A stretch of DNA of 64,000 nt from Dallia pectoralis. Its lineage: Eukaryota > Chordata > Actinopteri > Esociformes > Umbridae. Position 1 is the first letter of the stretch; each line of letters starts with the position of its first letter. The stretch spans positions 12,011,234-12,075,233 of the forward strand of contig CM055755.1 of the NCBI GenBank assembly GCA_029465975.1. Reading direction: 5' to 3'. This document shows positions 10,912-22,121 of this stretch, piece after piece. The notes beneath the pieces are model-generated. The model worked only from the letters and a program-made list of their open reading frames with translations. It ran no database searches and was not told the origin of the DNA. The translations under genes were made by a program, and so were the position numbers.

Positions 10912-10918
10912 TTTTATA
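10912..10918 (-). promoter_or_regulatory. TATA box upstream of bhlha9
   Basis: The minus strand reads GAGCTATAAAATGAG, with TATAAAA at 10918-10912. Transcription would start near 10885, leaving a 5' UTR of about 200 nt before the ATG at 10681. Confidence 0.55.
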
Positions 10919-10934
10919 GCTCTGGCTGGCTGTA

Positions 10935-11890
10935 ACACGCGAGAGGTGCTTTTAAAGACTTTATATATGTGCCACATGGTAGGAAGGCTTGTGCTAAAGA
11001 AAAAGGTGTGTATTCTGTGTTTATGTGAGCCCTGAGGGCCAACCGGGAAAGGATCAGTCAGCTGCTTAAACAGTCAAACCCCGCCCCTCTTCTCTAGCCA
11101 ACCTTCCAGTCAGGTAGGATTTCCTTTCCCTTTGAGGTGCGTTGTAAGCATGACCAGAGTCACAACAGAACATAAAAGTGATGATATTCTAAATGGCAGT
11201 ATTACAATGTTGTAAGAAAAGATGTTGATATATTGTCTGTGGGGAGACATTGTAAACTAAACTAATGTTTAAGTTTGAATATCTGGACAGATATAAAAAA
11301 AACTATGAGTCAGCGTACAAAAATGTGTCAGGAGTAGTTTATTCAGAGTTGAAAAAATTGTAGTTTCCGGAGAAAGACAAATGTTGAAAAAAGATTAACA
11401 AAATATAAAATAAACATATATATATAAATAAATACAGTTTGTTTAATACTGATTTTTTTTTAAAAAGATGTACAAAATGTGAAATGTTGACAAATATCAT
11501 CCTCTGTAGTTAACTTTACTAAATAATACTTACGAGTTCACTTTTACAATACTTGCTTTTCAGGAGTTAAAGTATGAAATATGGGTATTCAGATCAAACT
11601 AAATAGGGCTTCACTCCTAAAACAAAATAACATAAACAATAACACAATAAATTCCTCTTAAAACATAACAACTGACCAAACAGTTCTCACATTGTGTGAC
11701 ATGAACATCAGATATGTGCGTGGCAATAATTAGACACGTTTTATTGACTGATTCTTACCCTGCCATGGATGTGGAACGACATGATAAATCAAACTTGAGA
11801 GCCTCCTGGACATGAACAGACAAGGGACAAGACTTCAAAGCTGGGGGAAAGAGCAGCAAATAATTTACAATTATCGTCACCTGTAATCAC
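10935..11890. other. Upstream flank of bhlha9, no gene seen
   Basis: A moderately GC-rich proximal part (to about 11120) is followed by AT-rich DNA. No exon or transposon end is recognised. Proximal regulatory sequence of bhlha9 is likely here, but no specific site can be defended. Confidence 0.4.
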
Positions 11891-11939
11891 AGTTGGCTCA
11901 AGTGCTGCTTGGTGTGTTACCCTGTTCATCGCTGTTTTC

Positions 11940-12340
11940 TTCACCTCCTCCTCTTCACCACCTCCCCTTCACCACCTCCCCTTCACCACCTCCCCTTCAC
12001 CACCTCCCCTTCACCACCTCCCCTACACCACCTCCCCTCCTCTCATCCACCACCTCCCCTCCTCCACCTTCTACACTCATCCACCACCTCCTTTGCCTAT
12101 TACCACCACCTCCCCTTCCCCATCCACTACCTCTACTCCCTCTTCACCACCTGTCCTCCCTCATTCATTACCTCCTGTCCCTCATCCACCACCTCCCCTC
12201 CCTCATCCACTACCTCTACTCCCCCTTCACCACCACCCCTCCCCCTCCCCCACCTACCCTCCCTCATCCAAACCCTCCCTCATCCACTACCTTTCTTCCC
12301 TCATCCACTACAGCATTTGCCCTTCGTCACCACCACATCT
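11940..12340. repeat. Pyrimidine-rich CACCACCTCCCCTT-type minisatellite
   Basis: The core unit is 14 bp (CACCACCTCCCCTT), drifting to CATCCACTACCTC forms. One strand is almost purely C/T with scattered A. Open Pro/Ser/Thr/His frames exist on the plus strand in all three phases but are repeat artefacts. Confidence 0.9.
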
Positions 12341-12699
12341 CCTCTATACAGGTAACACTTTTTCGTATATAATTAAGACATACATTTTTGAGACATACTT
12401 AACAACAATTAATAATTCTGCATGAGAACCAAATCTGAGGTCAAACGATGAGCAACACACATACCTATGACATTAAACGTACCCATCTTTTAGTTTAAAC
12501 ACATCGGCGAATCTATTACAGCCATTTAAACTAAATATATATGCACAGATGAGCAAAAACATTATTATCACACGAATCATTTCAATAATCTCCGAACGAG
12601 GCACATGTCGAGGTCTGGGTAGATTAGACGATGAGTGAACAATCAGTTCTCTGAGTCAACGTGTTGGATGCAGAAGAAATGAGCAGACTTTGGAAAGAG

Positions 12700-12838
12700 C
12701 CTAATTCTTGCGAATGTTGGCGGCTAACAGAACAGGCTTAACAGCCATTCTCTTCCTGGTCCAAACCAAGCAGACTCCCCTCCCCTCCAGCTCGTCCTCA
12801 GGAAACTCTGACTCTTTGAGACTGGCATGGCTGCTTGT
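12700..12838 (-). pseudogene. Partial, frameshifted copy of the bhlha9 5' coding region
   Basis: Positions 12745-12838 closely repeat bhlha9 10595-10670 (TTCCTGGTCCAAACCAAGCA, CTCCAGCTCGTCCTCAG, GACTGGCATG), encoding the HASLKESEFPEDELEG start. A small CCCCT duplication shifts the frame after this. Positions about 12702-12735 match part of the basic-region sequence (LLAANIRKN versus [10 protein letters not shown]), with the intervening segment deleted and a stop after it. The helix-loop-helix is absent. It is a dead duplicate fragment about 2.1 kb upstream of the parent gene, in the same orientation. Confidence 0.82.
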
Positions 12839-13270
12839 GGCTACTGGTGGCTGCTGATGGCTGCTGATGGCTGCTGATGGCTGCTGATGGCTGCTGATGG
12901 CTGCTTGTAGCTGCTGATGGCTGCTCATGGCTGCTGATGGCTGCTTGTGGCTGCTTGTGGCTGCTTGTGGCTGCTGATGGCTGCTTGTGGCTGCTGATGG
13001 CTGCTGATGGCTGGTTGTGGCTGCTGGTGGCTGCTGATGGCTGCTGATGGCTGCTGATGGATGCTTGTGGCTGCTGATGGCTGCTGATGGCTGCTGATGG
13101 CTGGTTGTGGCTGCTGATGGCTGCTGATGGCTGCTGATGGCTGCTTGTGGCTGCTGATGGCTGCTGATGGCTGCTGATGGCTCATCGTGGCTCCTCGTGG
13201 CTCCTCGGGGCTCATCGTGGCTCCTCGTGGCTGCTCGTGGCTCATCGGGGCTCATCATGGCGGCTTGTGG
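12836..13270. repeat. 10-bp minisatellite (GGCTGCTGAT), about 43 copies
   Basis: The unit GGCTGCTGAT alternates with GGCTGCTTGT and, at the distal end, GGCTCCTCGT/GGCTCATCGT. It begins exactly where the bhlha9 pseudo-copy reaches its start codon. In bhlha9 the same position has the two-copy 10-mer ATGACTGCTC/ATGACTGACC (about 10669-10688). Frames translate as SHQQPQAAIS-type repeats, which I treat as artefact. Confidence 0.93.
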
Positions 13271-13271
13271 C

Positions 13272-13322
13272 TGGCCTGGAGGTGGCACTGGTCATAATGT
13301 TTTGGCTCATCCGTGTATATAA
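13272..13322 (-). mobile_element. Tc1/mariner terminal fragment
   Basis: GGTCATAATGTTTTGGCTCA followed by TCCGTGTATATA matches the inverted terminal region of a common fish Tc1 family. Only one end is visible. It borders the 10-bp minisatellite. Confidence 0.55.
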
Positions 13323-14340
13323 CCCCAAAATAACATTGACCTTCTTTATTGGCTAGGGCACTGTCATTACTACGCAGTTCGAATAACTGCTTTCAAAAAC
13401 ATTTACAAATCTCGATTTACAACGGCACTTATTCTCTCTGCCTCTGTAGCTTTGCTCGAGAGACTGAACTGATTATATCAACTCAAATGCTGCTGGGGGT
13501 CGTAACTCTTATTACACAGACCATTGAGGGTCAATTGAAGGTATTGTTTCCTTCCTGCCTGGGTTTATAGTGTACTGCTTAAAATGTCAATTAGGGCTAT
13601 AAGGTACTAAGTGCTTGTGATAGCTGATTTGGTCTAAGGGGTGTAATTGACACTGAACACTTATTCGGCCAAAGCTTTCACAATGTTAGGCAGAGGAAGT
13701 CCTTCTCGTTGTAAACTCAGCATCCCTCTATAGTCAAGGGTTGCTATCTTGAAGTCGTTTTTTCGGCAAATTTTGCAATTCAACATAAAAACATAAAAAT
13801 TATGCACCCGTGCTTTTACATTGTTTGCTCTATTGACCTAGTGAGAGCAATAGGATTTCCCCGTTGCAAAACAGCGGTAAAAAGCGGAAACCTCTTGTGT
13901 TGTGGCATTTATTGTTTTGTTCAGTTGAGAATAATAACAGTGTCATTCTTTTTCTTCGTCTGCAGTTATAGTGCGATACTTAAACACAGGTCTGAAGCAC
14001 TCCCATGGTTTCTCTATCATTTGAAATTAGCTGTAAAAGACATTACCCTTCTATCATAATTACAGGTTGTATTTTGGATGATGTGGGAGAGTCACAACAA
14101 CAGACTCCCAGTCAGAGGTTTTGCGGGGAGCATGGGAGAGAGTAGATGTTCTGCCCTGTCTTCAAAAAGAAATCTCCATAGATATATATGACCTTCACTG
14201 ACACCCCAATTTCAGACTACACACTCTCTAATTCTCACAACATACAGTGTTCCCATCGCTTGATTGAAAATGAGATTTTTTGCATAATGGCTCTTCTAGG
14301 GGATCTAAGCAAATGTAATAAACAGTAAATAATTGTATGC
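13323..14340. other. Intergenic DNA, no gene seen
   Basis: No coding exon, RNA gene or full transposon is recognised. Weak small frames occur on the plus strand only. Confidence 0.4.
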
Positions 14341-14344
14341 ATGT

Positions 14345-15015
14345 ACACTATCGTTCAAAAGTTTGCTGTTTGTTATGGAATATCTACATATGAGCACAGA
14401 GGCCCATTATCAGCAACCATACTGTGTTCCAGTAGCACATTGTGTTTGCTAATCCAAGTGTATTATTTTAAAAGATCATTTTAATTCATCTTTAGAACAC
14501 CCTTTTGCAATAATGTTTTAGTGCTTGATGCCATCTGCCAAGCATGATGGATGCATTGTGATGGTCTGGGTTGGCTTGGTGGTGGTAAAGTGGGAGATTT
14601 ATACCGGGCAAAAAGAGGATGACGATCACAATTCATACCCTGTAAATGCCGCTTAATTGAAGACAATTGCTTCCTACAACTGAACAATCACCCAAAGCAC
14701 AGCTGGAAACGTTGCAAGAACTATTAGGGAAGAAGCAGTCATCTGGGATTCATCTATCTATTATGGAGTGACCAGTACAGTCAATAGAGCTGAAGAGCAT
14801 TAAGCTGTTCTGGAAGCAGCTTGACCATTGGTATGTAAATAGTGTCCATCAAGCCAATCCAACCTGTGGAAGATGCTTTAGGAAGCATCGAGTGAAATCT
14901 CTTCAGATTACCTAAAAAAATTGACAACTAGAATGCTTAAGGTCTGCATGGCTACAATTGTTGCAAATTGAGTTTTTCTTTTTTTTGAAGAAAACTCTAT
15001 CACTGTTTTAATTAA
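14345..15015 (+). pseudogene. Tc1/mariner transposase relic
   Basis: The left side has CTATCGTTCAAAAGTTTG, then ATCAGCAACCATACTGTGTTCCAGTAGCAC-type sequence of a familiar fish Tc1 end. Later frames give CRLIEDNCFLQLNNHPKHSW (second catalytic region, QHDNDPKHT-like) and SSEISSDYLKKLTTRMLK (C-terminal). Frames are broken throughout. Confidence 0.65.
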
Positions 15016-15599
15016 AAATATTATTTCTAACCTTCAGTTACTATATTTTCTATTCAAACACATTGTCGTTTTCTTATTCTCCCCAATGGTTCATGCCATC
15101 AACTGCCACCAGTTTGCTAAATAAATCCTGTAAAATCTACTTGCACGGCCACATCCTGGGCTGACATAAAGCTCAAAGCTTAAAAAACTACTCAAGTAAA
15201 AATTAAACCCACCCACTGAATGAGTACTTATAAAAGCCAAATTAACAAGCAAACTATTTGCTTGAAAATATACTTGAGAAATGCAAGTTCCTAGGATTTT
15301 GAGGCGAGTATACTGTATTTGAACACTGAAAGAGGTTTGAGAAAGACACTTCAGCTTAAATGTATCAAACATATTTTATGCCATTATGTATTTTCTTTAA
15401 AAACAAGACATAGGTGTCTAAAGGGGACACAAAGGAAACAGTGGTCAATCCATTTCCACATGAGGTCAGAATCAGCAACGTGTGCATAGTAATTGGAGCT
15501 GCCCCAAGTTGCCTCAAACTGTAAAACACCAATGTCTATGTTCACTCCTACACCCTTTAGAGTGTTAATTTCCTCTGCCAGCAATCGGAAGCATTCGAT

Positions 15600-16020
15600 T
15601 TCCCCCCTTTCAGCGAGTCACACCCTGCGTCTGTAATTATAGCACTAGATAGTTCAGCGCTGTCTTTGATTAATTCATAACGGAAATTATTTGGAGCTAG
15701 CACAGCACAATGTTCTGAGTAATGAAGCCAGTTCTGTAGTGCACGAACAGGCCTTCTCTGAGGACTGAGATTTACAGCAGAGCTTGACAGATTTATTGTC
15801 CGAACAAAAAAAAGCTTTGACTGTGTAGTGAAGAGCATCCTTCGGCCTGGTGTTTTTGACAGATGACAAGACACCCGCAATTATCTGTCGCCATGAATAA
15901 ATCATGGCCTTAACTTCACACCCATTCACATAACCATTTTGGACCTGTTTAACATGTCTCTCTGAGCTTAGTAAATCTCCAGTCCGAGCCTTCAATGAGA
16001 AGTTGTTTGCTGGGTGTTAC
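15600..16020. promoter_or_regulatory. Candidate enhancer: HOX/PBX/MEIS motif cluster
   Basis: MEIS/TGIF-type TTGACAG occurs at 15784-15790 and 15856-15862. A PBX-HOX type ATAAATCA (TGATTTAT on minus) lies at 15897-15904, and a TGATTAATTCA homeodomain site at 15668-15678. The stretch is of balanced composition, repeat-free and non-coding, about 5 kb upstream of bhlha9. That fits a developmental enhancer, but conservation cannot be tested here. Confidence 0.35.
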
Positions 16021-16866
16021 TAACCATCTTTCACAGCACTTCTTTTCACATAAACATATTTCCACTGGGCTAATGTGAGATAATAAGCAAGGTGAATGGG
16101 GGTGCAATTTCCTGACATGGGTGTTAAAAGAGCAGATGATTGGATAATTGCCCCTTTGTGACCGGGTATTTCCTTTATAAAGCCTAGAAATAAAGAAAAA
16201 CAGGTTACAATGAAGACTGATTTCTTTTTTCTGAAGACTGATTTCAATGAAGAATGTATGTATTATCAATATGAATTATTATATTATTTAAATGTAAGTC
16301 TACCTACTAAATAATGTCTAACTGTGTTCATGAGACTTGAATAACAGTCTTATCCTTTTCCTTAAAAACAACAAAGTGAGTCAGACAGCAACACAAAAAA
16401 ATCTGTTGGTGCTCCTGTTATTCGACGTAATGTATCTGCGAGGTGAGATTTTCCATGGGGTGAAATTCTCGTTAAACAGGGGGAGTCCAAATGAGTGTGA
16501 GGGAAATAAAGTCAAGACAGCAGCCAGGTTGTCTAGGGCCCCCTGGCCCTTTGTCCCAGCAGCTGTAAACCTGAAGAGGTGGAGGACCCTGTTGGTACAT
16601 GCTCTCACAATCCAGCCACAATTGTTTGCCTTTCTCAACTGGCAGAGATGCCTGCATGGCCTGTGGGAGCCCAGTGATGTCATTTTTGGCCAGGATCTTA
16701 TGTTGTGGATAGAGGGGGTGGGTCCCATCTTCACCCTCAGTGCCGCCTCTTCATCCAGACCCCAGGACCCACCAAGACAGTCTGCATAGGATCGTAACAT
16801 GTGGAAAAATATGTTTGGCAAGGGCCTTAGCAAAGAGTTGTACACTCACTCACTCACACTCTCACA

Positions 16867-16870
<4 letters not shown>
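16020..16870. other. Intergenic DNA, no gene seen
   Basis: Several overlapping open frames occur on both strands at 16337-16845, but no recognisable protein motif or splice structure supports a gene. Confidence 0.4.

Positions 16871-16875
<5 letters not shown>

Positions 16876-16937
<62 letters not shown>
16876..16937. repeat. (CA)n microsatellite
   Basis: About 30 uninterrupted CA dinucleotides follow a CACTCACACTCT lead-in. Confidence 0.98.
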
Positions 16938-16941
<4 letters not shown>

Positions 16942-17750
16942 CACTCGTCTCTATGCTAAAGTTATTCTAGGGAATTACTTTGGATTTAAAGACAAATACT
17001 GTTAATAGAGCATTGCCTGTATGTCCGCATCAATCACACGTCATCTTCAGTCATTTATTAATGTCAATGTGAAACACTCACAGAACACCATTTGGCCATC
17101 TGTGAGTGTCCATTACAGCTGTCTATGTGCACATCATCAAGTTAGATGACACATCAGTCTGTCCACATACTGAGCCACCTAGTCATTGGTCTGTTGGATG
17201 TTTCCATGGTGATTCAGATAACTTTCCCATCTGGGATAATATTACTTGGTACAAAATCTTAAATGAAATCACAGAATGTACAATTAATTTACATCCTAAT
17301 AATTAGCTAATAAAACACAAACACTGGAGTTGCACCTTGAAGGACCACGTCTTTAACCCGATTAAAACATTTACGGTGAACCGTGTAAGCTTTCAATCAT
17401 GAGTAAGTTGCGTAAAATATCAACTAGTCATAACACAAACTTATACATGAGAGTCTGTAATTATTAGACAGCACAAGTAAAATCACTGGCTTCCCACTAG
17501 CTGTGTCAAGTACAACTCTTTGCTTTAGGCCCACTGGTCTGGAGTATGCTTGGAGTATGCTTGGAGTATGCTGGTTCCAGTATTCACACATCCCTTGACC
17601 CTGCGTTAGCCATGAAAGCACACAACAACAAAAGAGCTGCAGGTTTTCACTCAAGTAAAATATTAATAGACTCCTGATCAATGATTTATACATGCAGTGA
17701 CACAGGTAGATTTGAGTAAAAAAGCACAGATAAGACTGCTCTTTGTCTGG

Positions 17751-17925
17751 TCTATAGTACAGTAAGACCATCAGAATGATAACTCTAAGTCAGGTCTATA
17801 CCACACTAAGCACCTTTAAGAGATACTTTGTGAGGTCTATAGTACAGTAAGACCATCAGAATGATAACTCTAAGTCAGGTCTATACCACACTAAGCACCT
17901 TTAATGGATGACTCTTTGTGAGGTC
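17751..17925. repeat. 85-bp tandem duplication
   Basis: TCTATAGTACAGTAAGACCA begins at 17751 and again at 17836. About 70 bp are identical between the copies, so the duplication is recent. No gene is present between 16940 and 18790 on either side of it. Confidence 0.92.
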
Positions 17926-18793
17926 TGGTGGATGACATGACACATCCTGTAGTTCACCTTAGAGGTCTAGGAATGTTGTCCTTTTCTGCCATTATTCAGG
18001 GGTACTCGCTGGACATCAAACAACAACTTTAGTTTGAACACTCTATTTAATACCCACAAAGAATAAAGGAACAATAAGGTAAAGAGATCAAACAATTCAG
18101 TAACCAAATGAACATTGATGCATACCATGGGTTCAGTGACTGTATGCTTTTTAATGTATTTCTTTGTGAAAAATAATATTGAGGAAGGCAATATGCAATG
18201 TTAATGACCACTGTTGAGTAATGTAGCAAGGACAATAGTTTAAGTAGTTAAGGTGATTTAATATCAACTACACTGTAAAAAAACAACAACTGTACCTCTA
18301 CATGCAAACACGCCCATTAAGCAGACTAAATATAATAACAGATGTCAAATAAATATTTTTACAATTCCCCAAGCTCAACGTGGAAATGCTTTGAAGTCAC
18401 ATTCCACCCTGCCGTACATCGTTATTACTAACAGTAATCATAATAGCTTTAAGTAGTCATAATGGTTAAGGGTCCAGGGGTTACTTTTCTGTTCCCACAC
18501 AGAAACATGGGAAATGTCCTATTGAAGGGATTATAGAGAGGCAGTAGACAACCCTGAGACAATAGCAGTAAACATTGTCCAATTAAACCCATTAAACAAA
18601 CCCTGTGAACAATAAACAACCTAATCTCTAATCAAATGATATACATTAAATGGAGAGAAGTAAATGTAAACTTGACAAATAAATGCATATAGCCCTTTTA
18701 AATAGATTGATTTACCCGACTAAAACAAATTCCACAAAAGGTTGACAAAAAATACATTATAACAACATTATATGAATTACATAGTAATCATTC

Positions 18794-18799
18794 TTTATT
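18794..18799 (-). terminator. Candidate distal poly(A) signal of nufip2
   Basis: TTTATT on plus (AATAAA on minus, in GAAATAAAGAATG context) lies 3.3 kb after the nufip2 stop. NUFIP2 is known for a very long 3' UTR in mammals, so a distal signal is plausible. The choice among AT-rich candidates is uncertain. Confidence 0.3.
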
Positions 18800-21700
18800 T
18801 CAAATTGTAAATACTTGAGGAAAACCCTGGTATGTTGCCAATTCAAATGTAGATATGTGCAGATTGATAAACTGACGTCCCAGACAAACCACACAACCGC
18901 GGATAAACGTACAGGAGCATCCAGGTGTTAGATAGTAAAATAGTTATTTTGAGATATTATCATATGTAAACAATCAGTGTTGAATACTAGTATCTTATAT
19001 CCGTAAACAACACGTCCGGAAGCGCAGGAACAACAATCGCTTTTGCATGAAACATTTCAAACGTTTGGGACAGAAAACAAAAAGCCCCCTGATATAATCC
19101 CTTATTCAGTGTTGGTGACGCCTCCAGGGGGCGCCGTAACTTGGTGGCTACTAGAGGATATGACGCCAACTTATTGGAAACTCTGGCTGGCGTCAAAAAA
19201 AGGACTGCAAAACCTTGACTGCCCTCCAGTGGTTGACTAGGCTTCCGGGTTGTCATGATTTGTTTGTTAAAAAAAATCTACATGATAAATGCATTTAACT
19301 TAGGGTATCCAAAACTGTAATTACTACAACCTTGTTAAAAAGAAAACGGTTTTGTTTCGGCCCATGGGCTCCAGCTAGTTAACATTACAAGTAACTTCAT
19401 AATTACTACCTGCCATCGACTAATAAAATGCTCACTTATGCTGAGAAGGCAGGAATGTTTTTTTTACAAAACTACAGTAGGGCACTAAATATATTTTATG
19501 ACTAACCAAAGAGATGGAATAGATAGGCGTTTCAAAAAAGTCTTCACAGGTTGACATTTTACAGCATATCTAAAGAGCTAAAAAAAAGAAGTCTGTTGCA
19601 CATTATTCAAATTAAAGAAGCAGAAGGCATGAAGACACTTCTGGTATTACGACCATCTATTAAATCAACCATCTTGTTTGGCTGTATTCATAAATTCAAT
19701 TTAATATACATATTTCTAACATGGACATGAAAGGTAAAGACTAATGTCAAAGAGCCAATACTAAGATTCTATGAGTGAGGAGTCAAACACTTAACACAGA
19801 ATAGAGCAAACAGGAAGAATCTAATTTAATCATCCATGTCATTTTAATAGATGTATAAACGGTGACAACTGTTGTTAAAATCCTTACCATAGCTACAGCA
19901 GGAAAGTAAAAGTGAGCAACAATCTAACAACTTAATACAAGACAGTATGAACAGTCAAGACAACATGGCACAACTTTCTTGGGGAGAAAAACATACTTGA
20001 CTAAGCAGATGAAAATCCAATATTATTGTTTTTTACATTGTGTTGCTCAAACCATCTTAGTGAAGATACACATCAAGCATGCATCCACTCACACACACAC
20101 AAAAACAACCCAGAACAAGGCATGAACAGGCTTTATCAGTACATCTCATTAAACAGACTATTGATGCCTTTTAAAAAAACAAAAAAATGTAAACCTCCAT
20201 TAAAATGTCAGAGCTCGATAATTACTTATTACAATATTTTAATTGCAATATAGTTGGGGGCCAAACTAAAGGAAACAAGATTCCAAATACTCATAGATCT
20301 TTAATATTTACTTATTGACAATTTAATAAAGTTTGCTCAAACATCTGAAAAACAAAAAAGTAAAATCTTAGCAAGACAATGCCCGGACGTGGCGAAACAC
20401 ACCTGCCATATGAACAAATACATAAGAAAACAAATAAAACCCTAGCATAGACAGTAAAAAGTTTCAAAGACACCCCCTGGCTTAGTTTGGCAATGTTGAT
20501 TATTACATGGCCAGTTATGTTAGGTCATAAACAGAATGTCCCCACCAAAAGGATGTTGATTGTTAGAAGCCAAAGGATACATTTTAGACATTTAATTTGG
20601 TTAATTACAAAATGTTACTCTACTATATAATCTACATTCAAAGTGCTGATCAGTTATCATAATGTATGCAGATTAAATTAACAAAGAGAAAGAAATCCTC
20701 CATCTCCTGGTGACGTTGACTCAAGACAAGCATAATGGCCAAATACCAATACGTTTCAAGCCAAGGCCTTGACACTGCAGCAGGAGAAACTAAGGTAGCA
20801 CATGTTTCTTCACTGATTGAGTGCTAAGGCTAAAAAGGCTGGAACTCTATTCTATGAATTTTACCCAACAATTCTCATTAGCTAAAACAGACCATCGGGC
20901 AAACGTTTCACCTAAATCCAGCAACGTCAATAGAAGACTTCTAAAAAGTGAATATTTGCATATTTCTAGTAAAAATTGGGCCCTGCAACTATCTCATTCT
21001 GAAGCTCTCGTACAGTACAGTGGTCATTTGCTTAACAGCCTGTCCTGTGCCAAACCCCAATGAGAACCATTATGACTACTGCCCAGAAGTTCTTGAAACA
21101 AATGTGAAAGAACATGTATGATAAAAGCGGCATTCATACAAGCATTGAGATGGTAAGCAGGTGTAATGTCAAGCATTAACAGTAAAAACTGTGATTAACA
21201 GAAATAGAAGACGACAACAGAAAAGGTATAGCCTTTGCTCACTATTGGTTACCAAACCCACCAAATCTATAGTGAAAACAGCATCCTGACAACAGTAAGT
21301 TATTAACATAAGACTTAGACTCAACTTCCATAATAAAAGTGACTAGGCCTTAATGAACAGGGATGCGTATTCTCATGATTTAAACTGACAACCCACAAGT
21401 TCCGACCACCCATCTGTCCACCCAATGTGGGAAATTCACATTAGTAGAACTCAATAGGGAAATGCCAAGAAATAAATCATGTGAATCAACCCCTCGATGC
21501 ACCAAAATCATGTTAAGACATTTGTTTTGTGGGTGTTTAAAAGCCTCCTGTGACATTTGGTTGCATTTAACCTAGAATTACAAAAAGAAAGTTTCAGAAT
21601 TTGTTCCAACATCTAGAAGGCTATTATGTTCAAGCAATACCCATTTGTTTTCAGTCTGAATTCTAAATTATGTAGAGGTAACACTTTACAGTCCATACAA

Positions 21701-22121
21701 TGTGAACCTTTTTTAATCCTAAAGAAACCTAATTTAATAGTTTTCATCTTACTTGAAAGGACTAAGAGAGGAGAGGCCATCTCTCCAATTTCCTGCTACT
21801 CCAAATATTGGGGGAGGACACAGGAGGTGGCCACCAGAAGACTGACTGAGTGTCCCACACAACACCAAGCTTGTCTCCCTACAGGTTTCTTAAAATGGGA
21901 ATTGAGGAAGAAATGCCGGCGAGACTCTGGCTGACATGTTTTTCTGTCAGAATGCTTGTTCCCGCACTAATCAACCGTCCTCTAATGTCCCGACGAACAG
22001 CACCTCTGTAAGAGCTACTGTACTGGCTCCCCTCTACAGCACAAGCTGCTCAGATGGATAGTCTTGTACATGAGTCCAGGACACAGTTTCTTGAGGCAGC
22101 AGCCAGAATAGGACGTGACCC
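18800..22121 (-). other. Probable long 3' UTR of nufip2
   Basis: This 3.3-kb stretch contains no recognised transposon, minisatellite or coding frame, unlike almost every other stretch of the window. It is AT-rich and lies directly after the nufip2 stop. A long 3' UTR under constraint would explain this. The region 19010-19250 is GC-richer with CTCF-like motifs and may be a separate element within it. Confidence 0.4.
19121..19232. promoter_or_regulatory. Pair of convergent CTCF-like motifs
   Basis: CCTCCAGGGGGCGC (19121-19134, plus) and CTGCCCTCCAGTGG (19219-19232, i.e. CCACTGGAGGGCAG on minus) each match the CTCF core CCASYAGRKGGCRS with one mismatch and face each other. ETS-like CCGGAAG sites flank them (about 19016 and 19240). 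Confidence 0.35.

Noticed and set aside
11893..13288. Pro/Ser/Thr-rich and Gln/His/Ala-rich frames
   Set aside because: Products of the CACCACCTCCCCTT and GGCTGCTGAT arrays. The only meaningful coding similarity is the short bhlha9 fragment, reported as a pseudogene.
16337..16845. 150-codon frames on both strands
   Set aside because: They overlap each other antisense, lack recognisable motifs and splice support, and run into a CA microsatellite.
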